From Rhizobiaceae bacterium (GTDB lineage Bacteria; Pseudomonadota; Alphaproteobacteria; Rhizobiales; Rhizobiaceae): DNA of 64,000 nucleotides. The notes under the pieces are model-generated. The model did no database searches. It was given only the letters and a program-made list of their open reading frames with translations, and was not told the origin of the DNA. The stretch lies in NCBI GenBank assembly GCA_028281105.1, contig JANQKQ010000052.1:98522-162521 (forward strand). Reading direction: 5' to 3'. Both the position numbers and the translations under genes were made by a program. How positions within the stretch are numbered: the first letter of the stretch is position 1; each line of letters begins with the position of its first letter. Below are positions 32,061 through 40,774 of the stretch, piece after piece.

Positions 32061-33781
32061 CGATGATTGTCGCGGACCGAATTGCGCAGACGTTGAAAGC
32101 CTATGGCGTCGACGTGATGTTCAGCCAAAGCCTGCCCAGCCGGCTCGTGCTGGCTTGCGAGGACATCGGCATACGCCAGGTCGTCTACCGCGCCGAAAAC
32201 GCCGGCGGCGTCATGGCCGATGGATTTGCCCGCATCGCGGCAAAAGTAGGCGTGGTCTGCGCCCAGAACGGGCCTGCCGCGACGCTGCTTGTCCCTCCCC
32301 TTGCCGAAGCGCTCAAGGTGAGCGTTCCCGTCATTGCGCTTGTGCAGGAAGTGCCGAGCAATCAGACCGACAAGAATGCCTTCCAGGAGTTCGATCATCA
32401 CGCGCTGTTTTCGGCCTGCACAAAGTGGGCCCGCACCGTTCGCCGTGCGGACCGCATCGACGATTACCTGCGCCAGGCCTTCATAGCGGCCACGACCGGC
32501 AGGCCGGGACCCGTCGCGCTGATGCTTCCGGCCGATCTTCTCCTGGAGGAGATCGCGGTATCCCCGATCGCCGTAGAGGGGGCCTCGGGCGCGTATCCCC
32601 TGGATCGTCCATGCGCCGACCTTGCAAAGATCGAAGCGGCGGCAAAGCTCTTGGCCGAGGCGGACGCCCCGCTCGTGGTCGCCGGTGGCGGGGTGCATGG
32701 ATCGCGGGCATGCAATGAACTGGCTACGCTTCAGGAACTGGCCCAACTGCCGGTGGCCACGACCATGATGGGCAAGGGCGCGATCGATGAAACCCATCCC
32801 CTGAGCATCGGCCTCATCGGCAATGCCATGGGCCGCGGGTCGAGCGGTGAGCACGCGCGCGAACTCATCGACAAGGCCGATGTCATCTTTCTCATCGGCA
32901 ATCGCACCAACCAAAACGGAACCGATAGCTGGCAACTGTTCCCGCCGTCGGCAACTTTCATTCATCTGGACATCGACGGCCGGGAGATCGGGCGCAACTA
33001 TGCGGCCCTTAGACTGGCCGGCGACGCAAAGGCAACCTTGAACGCCCTGAACGAAGTGATGAAGAAGACCGACCTCGCCAGGCGTTCGGCGAAAAGCGAG
33101 GCTTTGAAGGTCTCGATAGCGGCTGCTAGGGCAAAGCGGGACTCATCTGCAATACCGCTGCTCACGTCGGCGGCGAGCCCCGTCCGCCCCGAGAGAATCA
33201 TGGCCGAACTCGATCGCGCCCTGCCCCGGAACGCGATTGTCTGCGCGGACGCCAGCTATTCTTCCGTATGGATCAATTGCTATCTGACGTCCCGCCACGC
33301 AGGCAGTCGCTTCCTGACGCCGCGCGGCCTGGCGGGCCTGGGGTGGGGAATGCCGCTGGCGATGGGGGCGAAACTGGCTTCACCCGAAAGACCGGTCGTC
33401 TGCCTCGTCGGAGATGGCGGCTTCGGCCACGTGTGGTCGGAGCTTGAAACCTGTGTGCGCGAACGCATCGCCATCGCCATTGTGGTGCTCAACAATGGAA
33501 CGCTCGGATATCAGAAAGACGCCGAGCATGTGAAATTCGGCAGGCATACCGGTGCCTGCACTTTCGGCACCGTCGACCACGCCGCGATCGCCGATGCCTG
33601 CGGCTGCCTGAGTCGAGCGGTGCGGAACCCAGAGGAATTGGAAAGCGCCATCCGGTCCGCCCTTTCGTCCGACCGGCCCGCGCTACTCGATATCGAGACC
33701 GATCCGGCCGCCTACCCGCCGTTGACGATGTTCGATGGAACGCTCGATCAGGCCCGTGCGGCCGACCTGCCGACGACCTGA
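32057..33781 (+). CDS. Thiamine diphosphate-dependent enzyme (acetolactate synthase-like) of the GntR regulon
   Basis: This 574-aa protein has the activating Glu47 in VVYRAENAGGVMADGFARI, a middle domain starting near residue 195 (KLLAEADAPLVVAGGGVHGS), and the ThDP-magnesium motif from GDGGFGHVWSEL to VLNNGTLGY at about 452-479. The start overlaps the aminotransferase stop (ATGA), so the two are coupled. A transaminase producing a 2-oxo or 3-oxo acid followed by a ThDP lyase or ligase is a sensible sequence of steps, but no substrate can be named. True acetolactate synthase function is unlikely, with no ilvN-like partner beside it. Confidence 0.85.
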   Translation: MTMIVADRIAQTLKAYGVDVMFSQSLPSRLVLACEDIGIRQVVYRAENAGGVMADGFARIAAKVGVVCAQNGPAATLLVPPLAEALKVSVPVIALVQEVPSNQTDKNAFQEFDHHALFSACTKWARTVRRADRIDDYLRQAFIAATTGRPGPVALMLPADLLLEEIAVSPIAVEGASGAYPLDRPCADLAKIEAAAKLLAEADAPLVVAGGGVHGSRACNELATLQELAQLPVATTMMGKGAIDETHPLSIGLIGNAMGRGSSGEHARELIDKADVIFLIGNRTNQNGTDSWQLFPPSATFIHLDIDGREIGRNYAALRLAGDAKATLNALNEVMKKTDLARRSAKSEALKVSIAAARAKRDSSAIPLLTSAASPVRPERIMAELDRALPRNAIVCADASYSSVWINCYLTSRHAGSRFLTPRGLAGLGWGMPLAMGAKLASPERPVVCLVGDGGFGHVWSELETCVRERIAIAIVVLNNGTLGYQKDAEHVKFGRHTGACTFGTVDHAAIADACGCLSRAVRNPEELESAIRSALSSDRPALLDIETDPAAYPPLTMFDGTLDQARAADLPTT

Positions 33782-33803
33782 CGCGGTGTTTTTGGGCAGC
33801 AGG

Positions 33804-34205
33804 TCACTTATCAGGCGGAAACTCGACGGAGCCGCCATGCTCCTCCCAGGTCGAGAACCCCTCCCGCAGGTGTGCGGCATCGAAACCCATATCCTGCAGC
33901 GTCGCCGCGGTGAGCGCCGAGCGCCAGCCTGAGGCGCAGTGAAGGACATATTTCTTGCCCGCCTGGCCAAAGACCTCCCTGTAATAGGGACTGTCGGGGT
34001 CGACCCAGAACTCAATCATGCCGCGCGGCGCATGAAAGCTGCCCGGAATATAGCCGCTACGCTGGCGCTCGCGAACATCGCGGATGTCGACGACCACGAT
34101 ATCGGGGTCGTCGAGCGCCGCGATCAGATCCTTGGTCTCGATCTCTTCGATGCGCTCGCGCGCGGCGGCCACCATCTGTGCCGCGGTGATTTTCAAAGAA
34201 GCCAT
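33804..34205 (-). CDS. Rhodanese-like domain protein
   Basis: This 133-aa single-domain rhodanese has the motifs VVDIRDVRERQRSGYIPGSF and HAPRGMIEFWVD. The active-site loop is LHCASGWRSALTAATLQDMG, with the catalytic Cys followed by ASGWRS, a known variant of the CxxxxR loop. An N-terminal helix (ERIEEIETKDLIAALDDPDI) precedes the domain. It converges on the ThDP gene (22 bp) and is divergent from the FAD oxidoreductase. It may be a sulfur-transfer accessory or simply a stand-alone gene. Confidence 0.9.
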   Translation of the reverse strand: MASLKITAAQMVAAARERIEEIETKDLIAALDDPDIVVVDIRDVRERQRSGYIPGSFHAPRGMIEFWVDPDSPYYREVFGQAGKKYVLHCASGWRSALTAATLQDMGFDAAHLREGFSTWEEHGGSVEFPPDK

Positions 34206-34328
34206 GGTCGCTGCTGTCTCATGACGGGGTCTCCGCTTTCATATATTGGCATATCGTGACTTTGTCTGCACGGCCGGCACGCGAGCGAACCGGCCTGCAT
34301 ATGCCATGCACATATGGGAGGACTGCAT

Positions 34329-35600
34329 TTGGCCCGGCAAGACCCGATCTCGCTGTGGGACGTTTCCGCCGCCGAGCCCGACCACACGCAAGACTTCGAC
34401 GGCCACCAGACGGTCGAGCTTGCGGTCGTCGGCGGCGGATATACTGGATTGTCCACCGCATTACACGCGGCGGAGGCCGGGATCGACTGCCTGGTTCTGG
34501 AAGCCGCGCAAATCGGCTTCGGCGGATCGGGGCGCAATGTGGGGCTGGTGAACGCCGGCATGTGGCTGCCGCCCGACAAGGTGCGGCGAAAACTGGGTGA
34601 AAGGCGCGGCAACGGCCTGCTTCGCCTGCTCGGCGACGCGCCCGACACCGTGTTCTCGCTGATCGAAAGGCACCAGATCCGCTGCGAGCCGGTGCGAAAC
34701 GGCACCATCCACGCCGCCCATTCCCCCGCAGGCTTCCACGAGCTTGAACGCCGCGCGGAGCAATGGCGCGATCTCGGTGCACCGGTGGAACTTTTATCGA
34801 AAGCGGAAGCTGCCGAAAGGATCGGCAGCGGCGCGTTTCACGGCGGCCTGCTCGACCATCGCGCCGGCACGATCAATCCGATGGGCTATGCCCGGGGGCT
34901 CGCGCGCGCCGCGCGTTCTGCCGGCGCGAGAATATACACCGACGTCCGCGTCGAGGAGCTGGACCGCAAGGACGGCCGGTGGATGCTGCGCACCGAACGC
35001 GGACCGGTGACGGCGAACCATGTGGTGCTGGCCACCAACGCCTACACCGACGGCCTTTGGCCAGGTCTGAAGCGCACTTTCACGATGATCCGCTTCCTCC
35101 AACTGGCGAGCGAACCGCTGGGCGAGCGCGCGACCCGCATCCTGCCCGGCGGTCAGGGATTGTGGGATACCGGCGCCATCATGTTCTCGCTACGCCGCGA
35201 TGCACGGGGTCGCATCGCGATCGGGTCGATGGGTTCGTTGATCGGCGGACGCACCGGGCTTTCAAGGCGCTGGGCCGGACGCATGCTGCACCGGCTGTTC
35301 CCGGATCTCGGTGCGGTCCGCTTCGAGCATGCCTGGCACGGCAGGATCGCCTTGACCCACGATCACCTGCCGCGCATCCATCGGCTGGCCGAGGGATTGT
35401 ATACGCCCATCGGCTACAACGGCCGCGGCATCACGACGGCAACGGTGTTCGGGCGCGCCATGGTCGATCTCGTTCGCGGCGAGCCCGAAGAAAGACTGCC
35501 ATTGCCGTTGAGCGCACCCGCGCCCGCGCCAAACCGGCAGATCATGGGAGCGGTCTACCGCATCGCGTCGACCGCCAACCAGATAGTTCGCGGAATCTAG
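34329..35600 (+). CDS. FAD-dependent oxidoreductase, DAO (GlpD/DadA-like) family
   Basis: This 423-aa flavoprotein has the dinucleotide fold LAVVGGGYTGLSTALHAAE (GGGYTG at 35-40), the ribose-binding Glu58 in CLVLEA, and FGGSGRNVGLVNAG, the loop typical of gamma-glutamylputrescine oxidase and related amine oxidases (PuuB/OrdL). A second nucleotide-binding part lies near ANHVVLATNAYTDGLWP, and the C-terminal FAD contact is YTPIGYNGRGITTATVFG. The TTG at 34329 is chosen because GGAGGA stands 6 bp upstream; an in-frame ATG at 34314 has no ribosome site. It probably oxidises an amine or amino acid. Confidence 0.88.
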   Translation: MARQDPISLWDVSAAEPDHTQDFDGHQTVELAVVGGGYTGLSTALHAAEAGIDCLVLEAAQIGFGGSGRNVGLVNAGMWLPPDKVRRKLGERRGNGLLRLLGDAPDTVFSLIERHQIRCEPVRNGTIHAAHSPAGFHELERRAEQWRDLGAPVELLSKAEAAERIGSGAFHGGLLDHRAGTINPMGYARGLARAARSAGARIYTDVRVEELDRKDGRWMLRTERGPVTANHVVLATNAYTDGLWPGLKRTFTMIRFLQLASEPLGERATRILPGGQGLWDTGAIMFSLRRDARGRIAIGSMGSLIGGRTGLSRRWAGRMLHRLFPDLGAVRFEHAWHGRIALTHDHLPRIHRLAEGLYTPIGYNGRGITTATVFGRAMVDLVRGEPEERLPLPLSAPAPAPNRQIMGAVYRIASTANQIVRGI

Positions 35601-35718
35601 CCATCGGTGTCGAATCTGCCGCGCCAAGCCGCTAAGAGTCTGGATTGTGCCAATGCGCGCCGAGCTTTCGTAGATGTGATAGGCGGAAGCAGGTCTGCGA
35701 GGATGCAGGGAGGATGAC

Positions 35719-36471
35719 ATGAGCGAACAACCCATTGCGCTGGTTACCGGCGGGGCCCAGGGCATCGGCTATGCCTGCGCCCAGGCGCTAGCGGAAGACG
35801 GCGCACGCCTGGTCCTATGCGACATCCAATCAGAAGAGTTGGAGGCGGCCGCGCAGACGCTCGGCAGCGATACGGTCGCCGTCACCTGCGACATGGGCGA
35901 CGAGGCTCAAATCAACGCCATGTTCGACCGCATCGAGTCCGATCACGGCCCGGTATCGATCCTTATCAACAATGCGGGCATCGCCCTGCCCGGCGACTTC
36001 TTGGATTACGACGCCGAGGCGTTCCGCAAGGTGATCGACATCAACCTGATCGGCACCTTCCTGGCCCTGCAGCGCGCCGCCAGGACGATGGTCAAGCACG
36101 AAATCGAAGGCGCCATCGTCAATATGTCCTCGATCAACGCCCAGGTCGCGATCCCCGCCATCCCCGCCTACTGCGCGTCCAAGGGAGGCGTCGCGCAACT
36201 GACCAAGGCCGCCGCCCTGGCGCTGGCCCCGCACAAGATCCGGGTCAACGCCGTCGGCCCAGGCTCGATCGACACCGCGATGATGGCGGGCGTCAACGCC
36301 AATCCGGAGGCGATGAAGATGGTCATGTCGCGCACCCCGCTGCAGCGCGTCGGCGCGCCACGGGAAATCGGCGACGTGGTTGCATTTCTTGCCTCAAAGA
36401 AGGCAAGCTACATTACCGGCGAGACGATCTATGTCGACGGCGGCCGGCTGGGCATGAACTATACCTGCTGA
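35719..36471 (+). CDS. SDR family oxidoreductase (prpE operon)
   Basis: This 250-aa classical SDR has TGGAQGIGYACAQALAEDGA, LINNAGIALPGDF, the catalytic Ser in NMSSINAQVAIP, YCASKGGVAQLTKAAALALA (Tyr-x3-Lys) and the C-terminal YITGETIYVDGGRLGMNYT. It resembles 3-oxoacyl-reductases and sugar/alcohol dehydrogenases of the FabG-like group. The ATG has GGAGG 5 bp upstream. It lies 6 bp before prpE, so it is co-translated with an acyl-CoA synthetase. The substrate is unknown. Confidence 0.92.
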   Translation: MSEQPIALVTGGAQGIGYACAQALAEDGARLVLCDIQSEELEAAAQTLGSDTVAVTCDMGDEAQINAMFDRIESDHGPVSILINNAGIALPGDFLDYDAEAFRKVIDINLIGTFLALQRAARTMVKHEIEGAIVNMSSINAQVAIPAIPAYCASKGGVAQLTKAAALALAPHKIRVNAVGPGSIDTAMMAGVNANPEAMKMVMSRTPLQRVGAPREIGDVVAFLASKKASYITGETIYVDGGRLGMNYTC

Positions 36472-36477
36472 GGCGCG

Positions 36478-38394
36478 ATGACCATGGCGACAAGCTATCA
36501 CGAGACCTATGCCGGCTGGAAAGCCGATCCCGAGGCATTCTGGGCGCAGGCGGCCGAAGAAATCGACTGGGTCGACCCGGCGAGCCGCGTATTCGCGCCC
36601 GACAGCGGCCTTTACGGGCGCTGGTTCGAGGGAGCGAGCTGCAACACCTGCTGGAACTGCGTCGACCGGCATGTGGAGGCCGGTCACGGCGACCGCACCG
36701 CGCTGATCTATGACAGTCCCGTCACCGATACCAAAAGCACCTACAGTTTCGCCGACATGCAGCGCCGGGTCGGCGCTCTTGCGGCGGTGATGCGCGCGCA
36801 CGGCGTCGGCCCCGGCGACCGGGTGATCATCTACATGCCCATGGTGCCTCAGGCGGTTTTCGCCATGTTGGCCTGTGCGCGGCTGGGCGCGGTCCATTCG
36901 GTCGTCTTCGGCGGGTTCGCCGCGCGCGAACTGGCCACCCGCATCGACGACGCGGCGCCCAAGCTCATCATCTCCGCCTCGTGCGGCATAGAGGTCCAGC
37001 GCATCGTGCCCTACAAGCCGCTGCTGGATGAAGCAATCGAGATCGCCGCCGCCAAGCCCGAAACCTGCCTCATCTTGCAGCGCGACGCCCATCGATGCGA
37101 ACTGATACCCGGCCGCGACGTGGACTTCGACGAAGCCGTCGACGCGGCTCTGGATGCCGGCGGCACCACCGAATGCGTACCCGTCGCCGCCACCGACCCG
37201 CTCTACATCCTCTACACATCGGGCACCACCGGCCAGCCCAAGGGCGTCGTGCGCGACAATGGCGGCCACATGGTCGCGCTCAAGTGGAGCATGCGCAATC
37301 TGTACGGCGTGGAGCCCGGCGAAGTCTTCTGGGCCGCCTCCGACGTGGGCTGGGTGGTCGGACATTCCTACATCTGCTACGCGCCGCTGCTGCACGGCTG
37401 CGCCACGGTGCTCTATGAGGGCAAGCCGGTGGGTACACCCGATGCCGGCGCCTTCTGGCGGGTGATCGACGAGCACCGCGTTTCGGTGCTGTTCACCGCG
37501 CCCACCGCGTTCCGCGCCATTCGCAAGGAAGATCCGGACGGCGCGCTCATCAAGAACTACGATCTATCCGGCTTCCGGGCGCTGTTCCTGGCCGGAGAAC
37601 GCTCCGATCCGGCCACCCTGCAATGGGCCGAGGCGCAACTGGGCTGCCCGGTGATCGATCACTGGTGGCAGACCGAGACCGGCTGGGCGATTACGGCCAA
37701 TCCCGTAGGCCTCGGCCTGTTGCCGACCCGCCACGGCTCGCCCGGGGTGGCGATGCCCGGCTACAACATCCAGGTGGTGGACGACGACGGCAAGCCGGTC
37801 GCGGCAGAAACCCTGGGCAACATCGTGGTCAAGCTGCCCCTGCCGCCGTCAGGCACGCCGACCCTATGGAACGCGCCTGAACGGTTCCAGAACGCCTATC
37901 TAGACGAGTTCCCCGGCTACTACGCCACCTCGGACGCCGGCTTTGTCGATAAGGACGGATACATCTTCATCATGTCGCGCACCGACGACATCATCAACGT
38001 CGCCGGCCACCGCCTGTCGACCGGCGCGATGGAGGAAGTGATCGCAAGCCACGCCGATGTCGCCGAATGCGCCGTGGTCGGCACGGCGGACGCGCTCAAG
38101 GGCCAGATTCCCCTGGGCTTCTTCGTGCCCAACGACGGGGTCGACCGCGATCCGGTCGATCTGGAAAAAGAGCTGGTCGCGCTCGTTCGCGAGAAGATCG
38201 GGCCCGTCGCCGCGTTCAAGACCGCTGTCCGGGTGGCGCGCCTTCCCAAGACCCGATCCGGCAAGGTGCTGCGCGGCACCATGCAGAAGATCGCGGACGG
38301 CGCGGAATGGAAGATGCCGGCGGCGATCGACGATCCCGATATTCTGAGCGAAATCGGCGACGCGCTGGCCGCGCGCGGTTTCGGTGGAAAGTAG
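36478..38394 (+). CDS. prpE: Propionyl-CoA synthetase (PrpE-type AMP-forming ligase)
   Basis: This 638-aa acyl-CoA synthetase activates propionate (and acetate). It has an ACAS N-terminal domain (SYHETYAGWKADPEAFWAQA and NTCWNCVDRHVEAG), the AMP motif YILYTSGTTGQPKGVVRDNG, the PrpE/Acs block ASDVGWVVGHSYICYAPLLH, the A5 motif DHWWQTETGWAI and the C-terminal lysine in KTRSGKVLRGTMQKIA. The block around GVVRDNGGH favours PrpE over Acs. There is no methylcitrate or propionyl-CoA carboxylase gene nearby. It is preceded by an SDR (6 bp) and followed by a ThDP enzyme (42 bp). Confidence 0.92.
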   Translation: MTMATSYHETYAGWKADPEAFWAQAAEEIDWVDPASRVFAPDSGLYGRWFEGASCNTCWNCVDRHVEAGHGDRTALIYDSPVTDTKSTYSFADMQRRVGALAAVMRAHGVGPGDRVIIYMPMVPQAVFAMLACARLGAVHSVVFGGFAARELATRIDDAAPKLIISASCGIEVQRIVPYKPLLDEAIEIAAAKPETCLILQRDAHRCELIPGRDVDFDEAVDAALDAGGTTECVPVAATDPLYILYTSGTTGQPKGVVRDNGGHMVALKWSMRNLYGVEPGEVFWAASDVGWVVGHSYICYAPLLHGCATVLYEGKPVGTPDAGAFWRVIDEHRVSVLFTAPTAFRAIRKEDPDGALIKNYDLSGFRALFLAGERSDPATLQWAEAQLGCPVIDHWWQTETGWAITANPVGLGLLPTRHGSPGVAMPGYNIQVVDDDGKPVAAETLGNIVVKLPLPPSGTPTLWNAPERFQNAYLDEFPGYYATSDAGFVDKDGYIFIMSRTDDIINVAGHRLSTGAMEEVIASHADVAECAVVGTADALKGQIPLGFFVPNDGVDRDPVDLEKELVALVREKIGPVAAFKTAVRVARLPKTRSGKVLRGTMQKIADGAEWKMPAAIDDPDILSEIGDALAARGFGGK

Positions 38395-38436
38395 GCCGCC
38401 GCCAGGCTGCTCGATATCGGATTGTAAGGATCGCTG

Positions 38437-40122
38437 ATGCTGCAAGATACCAAAGCGCAGGCCGCCGACGCCCGTACCGGTGGTCGCATCCTGGTGGACC
38501 AGCTGCGCGTGCATGGCGTGGACACCGTCTATTGCGTGCCGGGCGAAAGCTATCTGGAAGTCCTTGACGCGCTGCACGACGAGGCATCCAACATCGCGCT
38601 CGTCAATGCGCGCCACGAGGCGGGCGCGGCCAACATGGCGGAGGCGCACGGCAAACTGACCGGCGAACCGGGCATCTGCATGGTCACGCGCGGTCCCGGC
38701 GCCTGCCAGGCCGCTGTCGGCATCCACACCGCCGCCCAGGATTCCACGCCGCTCATCCTATTCGTCGGCCAGGTCGCCCGCGATACTGCCGAACGCGAAG
38801 CCTTTCAGGAGATCGACTATCGCCGCATGTTCGGCTCGTTCGCCAAATGGGTGGGCCAGATCGAAGTGACCGAGCGCATCCCCGAATATGTCGCCCGCGC
38901 CTTCCGCGTCGCCACGTCCGGAAGACCGGGTCCGGTAGTGCTGTCGCTGCCCGAGGACATGCTCACCCAAACCGTTCAGGCAGCCGACGCGCGCCCTTAC
39001 GCCGCCACCGGCGGTGGGTTGGCCGGCGACGATCTGCACGCCATCGCCGAAATCCTGTCGGCCGCCGCACGGCCGATGATGATCGTCGGCGGCGGAGGAT
39101 GGTCGCACGAGGCGTGCGCACAGATCACGGCCTTCGCCAAGGCGAACAATCTGCCGGTTGTCGCTTCCTTCCGCCGCCAGGACACCATCGACAACGGTTG
39201 CGACATCTATGTCGGTGATTTCGGCACCGCCGCACCGGCCAGGATCTTCGACCGGCTGGCCCAGGCGGATGCGTTGCTGATCATCGGTGCGCGCATGGGC
39301 GAGATGACCACCCGCGGCTACACCAGCCTGGCCGTCCCCAACCCGCATCAGCGCATCGTCCACATCCACGCCGACGCCAACGAGATCGGCCGGGTGTTCT
39401 CGCCGGAACTGGGCATCGCCGCTTCGCCGGCCGCCGCCGCGCGGGCGCTCGCCGAGTGCCGGTTGGACGGCGCGCAGACCTGGGCTGAGTGGTGTGCGGC
39501 GGCCCGCGCCGAATATGTGGCCGACATCGAGCCGCCGGCCTATGCGGGCGAACTCGATCTGGCAAAGGCTTTCACGCGGCTTCGCGAAACCCTGCCCGGC
39601 GATGCCATCGTCACGGTGGACGCCGGCAACCATACCGGCTGGCCGCAACGTTTCCTGCGGTTCGCCCGGCCCGGCCGGCTGATCGGCGCCACGTCCGGGG
39701 CGATGGGCTATTCGGTTCCCGCCGCCGTTGCCGCCGCGATCCGCTACCCCAAGCGCATGGTCATCAGCTGTGTAGGCGACGGTGGGTTCATGATGAGCGG
39801 CCAGGAGATCGCCACCGCCGTCCAGCACGGCGCCAAACCGATCGTGTTCGTCTTCAACAACCGCATGTACGGCACCATCCGCATGCACCAGGAGCGCGAT
39901 CACCCGGGCCGCATCAGCGGCACCGATCTCACCAACCCGGATTTTTGCGCGATGGCGCAGGCGATGGGCGCCCATGGCGAAGGGGTGAAAACGACCGCAG
40001 ACTTCATCCCGGCTTTCGAGCGGGCGGTCGCTTCGGGCAAGGCGGCGCTTGTCGAGCTTGTGACCGACCCCGAGCAGATCACCACCCGCACAACGTTGGG
40101 CGATTTACGCCACGCGCAATGA
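38437..40122 (+). CDS. Thiamine diphosphate-dependent enzyme (acetolactate synthase-like) downstream of prpE
   Basis: The 561-aa product has the activating Glu61 in LVNARHEAGAANMAEAHGKL, a TPP_enzyme_M domain (IAEILSAAARPMMIVGGGGW) and the C-terminal GDGGFMMSGQEIATAV to VFNNRMYGTIRMHQ motif at about 447-475. AAGGA precedes the ATG by 7 bp. It is the most acetolactate-synthase-like of the three ThDP enzymes in the window (RHEAGA and GAMGYSVPAAVAAA), but there is no regulatory subunit and it shares an operon with prpE and an SDR, so a catabolic role is more likely. It converges on the small membrane protein genes. Confidence 0.85.
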   Translation: MLQDTKAQAADARTGGRILVDQLRVHGVDTVYCVPGESYLEVLDALHDEASNIALVNARHEAGAANMAEAHGKLTGEPGICMVTRGPGACQAAVGIHTAAQDSTPLILFVGQVARDTAEREAFQEIDYRRMFGSFAKWVGQIEVTERIPEYVARAFRVATSGRPGPVVLSLPEDMLTQTVQAADARPYAATGGGLAGDDLHAIAEILSAAARPMMIVGGGGWSHEACAQITAFAKANNLPVVASFRRQDTIDNGCDIYVGDFGTAAPARIFDRLAQADALLIIGARMGEMTTRGYTSLAVPNPHQRIVHIHADANEIGRVFSPELGIAASPAAAARALAECRLDGAQTWAEWCAAARAEYVADIEPPAYAGELDLAKAFTRLRETLPGDAIVTVDAGNHTGWPQRFLRFARPGRLIGATSGAMGYSVPAAVAAAIRYPKRMVISCVGDGGFMMSGQEIATAVQHGAKPIVFVFNNRMYGTIRMHQERDHPGRISGTDLTNPDFCAMAQAMGAHGEGVKTTADFIPAFERAVASGKAALVELVTDPEQITTRTTLGDLRHAQ

Positions 40123-40248
40123 CACACGCGCCTCGTTGGATCATACGACGTCGCCGTGCGGGGCGAACGCGAACAGACGTCGCCCGTTGCCATGCCGGTG
40201 TTAAGGATTGAGATGGGCGGAGGCCGGCAACGAACGCCTGCAGGTCCG

Positions 40249-40464
40249 CTATTTTCTCCGCCACCATACGAAGACGGCGACCAGCAACGCCACCGCGATC
40301 GACTCCGGCGGCAGGCTGGCCAGGAAGAAACGCACGTTGAACAGCACCGAGTTAACGACCGTGCCGGCATCGTCACCGAACAGCAGCGCGACCAGCACAA
40401 AGACGATAACGATCTGAACCAGCAGTTCGATACCCTGCCAGACCCACGCTATGATCTTCTCCAT
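40249..40464 (-). CDS. Small membrane protein, 71 aa (first of a pair)
   Basis: This uncharacterised 71-aa protein has two hydrophobic helices, IELLVQIVIVFVLVALLFG and ESIAVALLVAVFVWWRRK, separated by a short polar loop. The C terminus is basic (WWRRK). GGGGGAA directly precedes the ATG. It has the same length and topology as the neighbour at 40559-40774, with matching spacing of Ile12, Leu27-Leu28, Gly30 and the terminal W-basic end, suggesting tandem duplication. I do not recognise a named family. Confidence 0.65.
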   Translation of the reverse strand: MEKIIAWVWQGIELLVQIVIVFVLVALLFGDDAGTVVNSVLFNVRFFLASLPPESIAVALLVAVFVWWRRK

Positions 40465-40499
40465 GCTTCCCCCGAACGCCGGCGAGTGAAACGGCGAAT

Positions 40500-40524
40500 G
40501 CGAGGGGCGCGGTACGCCCCTCGC
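40500..40524. other. GC-rich hairpin between the paired small membrane protein genes
   Basis: GCGAGGGGCG and CGCCCCTCGC form a perfect 10-bp stem around a 5-nt loop (CGGTA). No T-run follows on the minus strand, so an mRNA-stabilising or attenuating element is more likely than a full terminator. Confidence 0.6.
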
Positions 40525-40558
40525 ACAGTGCTCGTTGTAGACTAGCGCCTAGGCACCG

Positions 40559-40774
40559 TTACCGGTTGGCGAACAGCCACAGGATGACACCGAGGGCGAT
40601 CAGGCCGACGAGGCCGTTGCTGCCCAGATCAGACACCAGCGTGATGATGTTGTTGGCGACCGAGCCGAAGAACGGCAGCGTTCCACCCACCAGCAGCGTC
40701 AGCACGATGGCCAATGCCAGCAGCAGAAGACCGACGTCGATCAACTCCGATATGACGGTTTTTACCTGTTTCAT
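40559..40774 (-). CDS. Small membrane protein, 71 aa (second of a pair)
   Basis: This 71-aa protein has two hydrophobic segments, IDVGLLLLALAIVLTLLVGG and NGLVGLIALGVILWLFANR, and a short amphipathic N terminus (MKQVKTVISEL). The ATG at 40774 has GGGGAG 8 bp upstream. The in-frame extension further upstream is not conserved-looking and is dropped. It lies upstream of, and in line with, the equally long 40249-40464 gene, with a hairpin between. Function unknown; probably two subunits or duplicates of one membrane component. Confidence 0.65.
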   Translation of the reverse strand: MKQVKTVISELIDVGLLLLALAIVLTLLVGGTLPFFGSVANNIITLVSDLGSNGLVGLIALGVILWLFANR

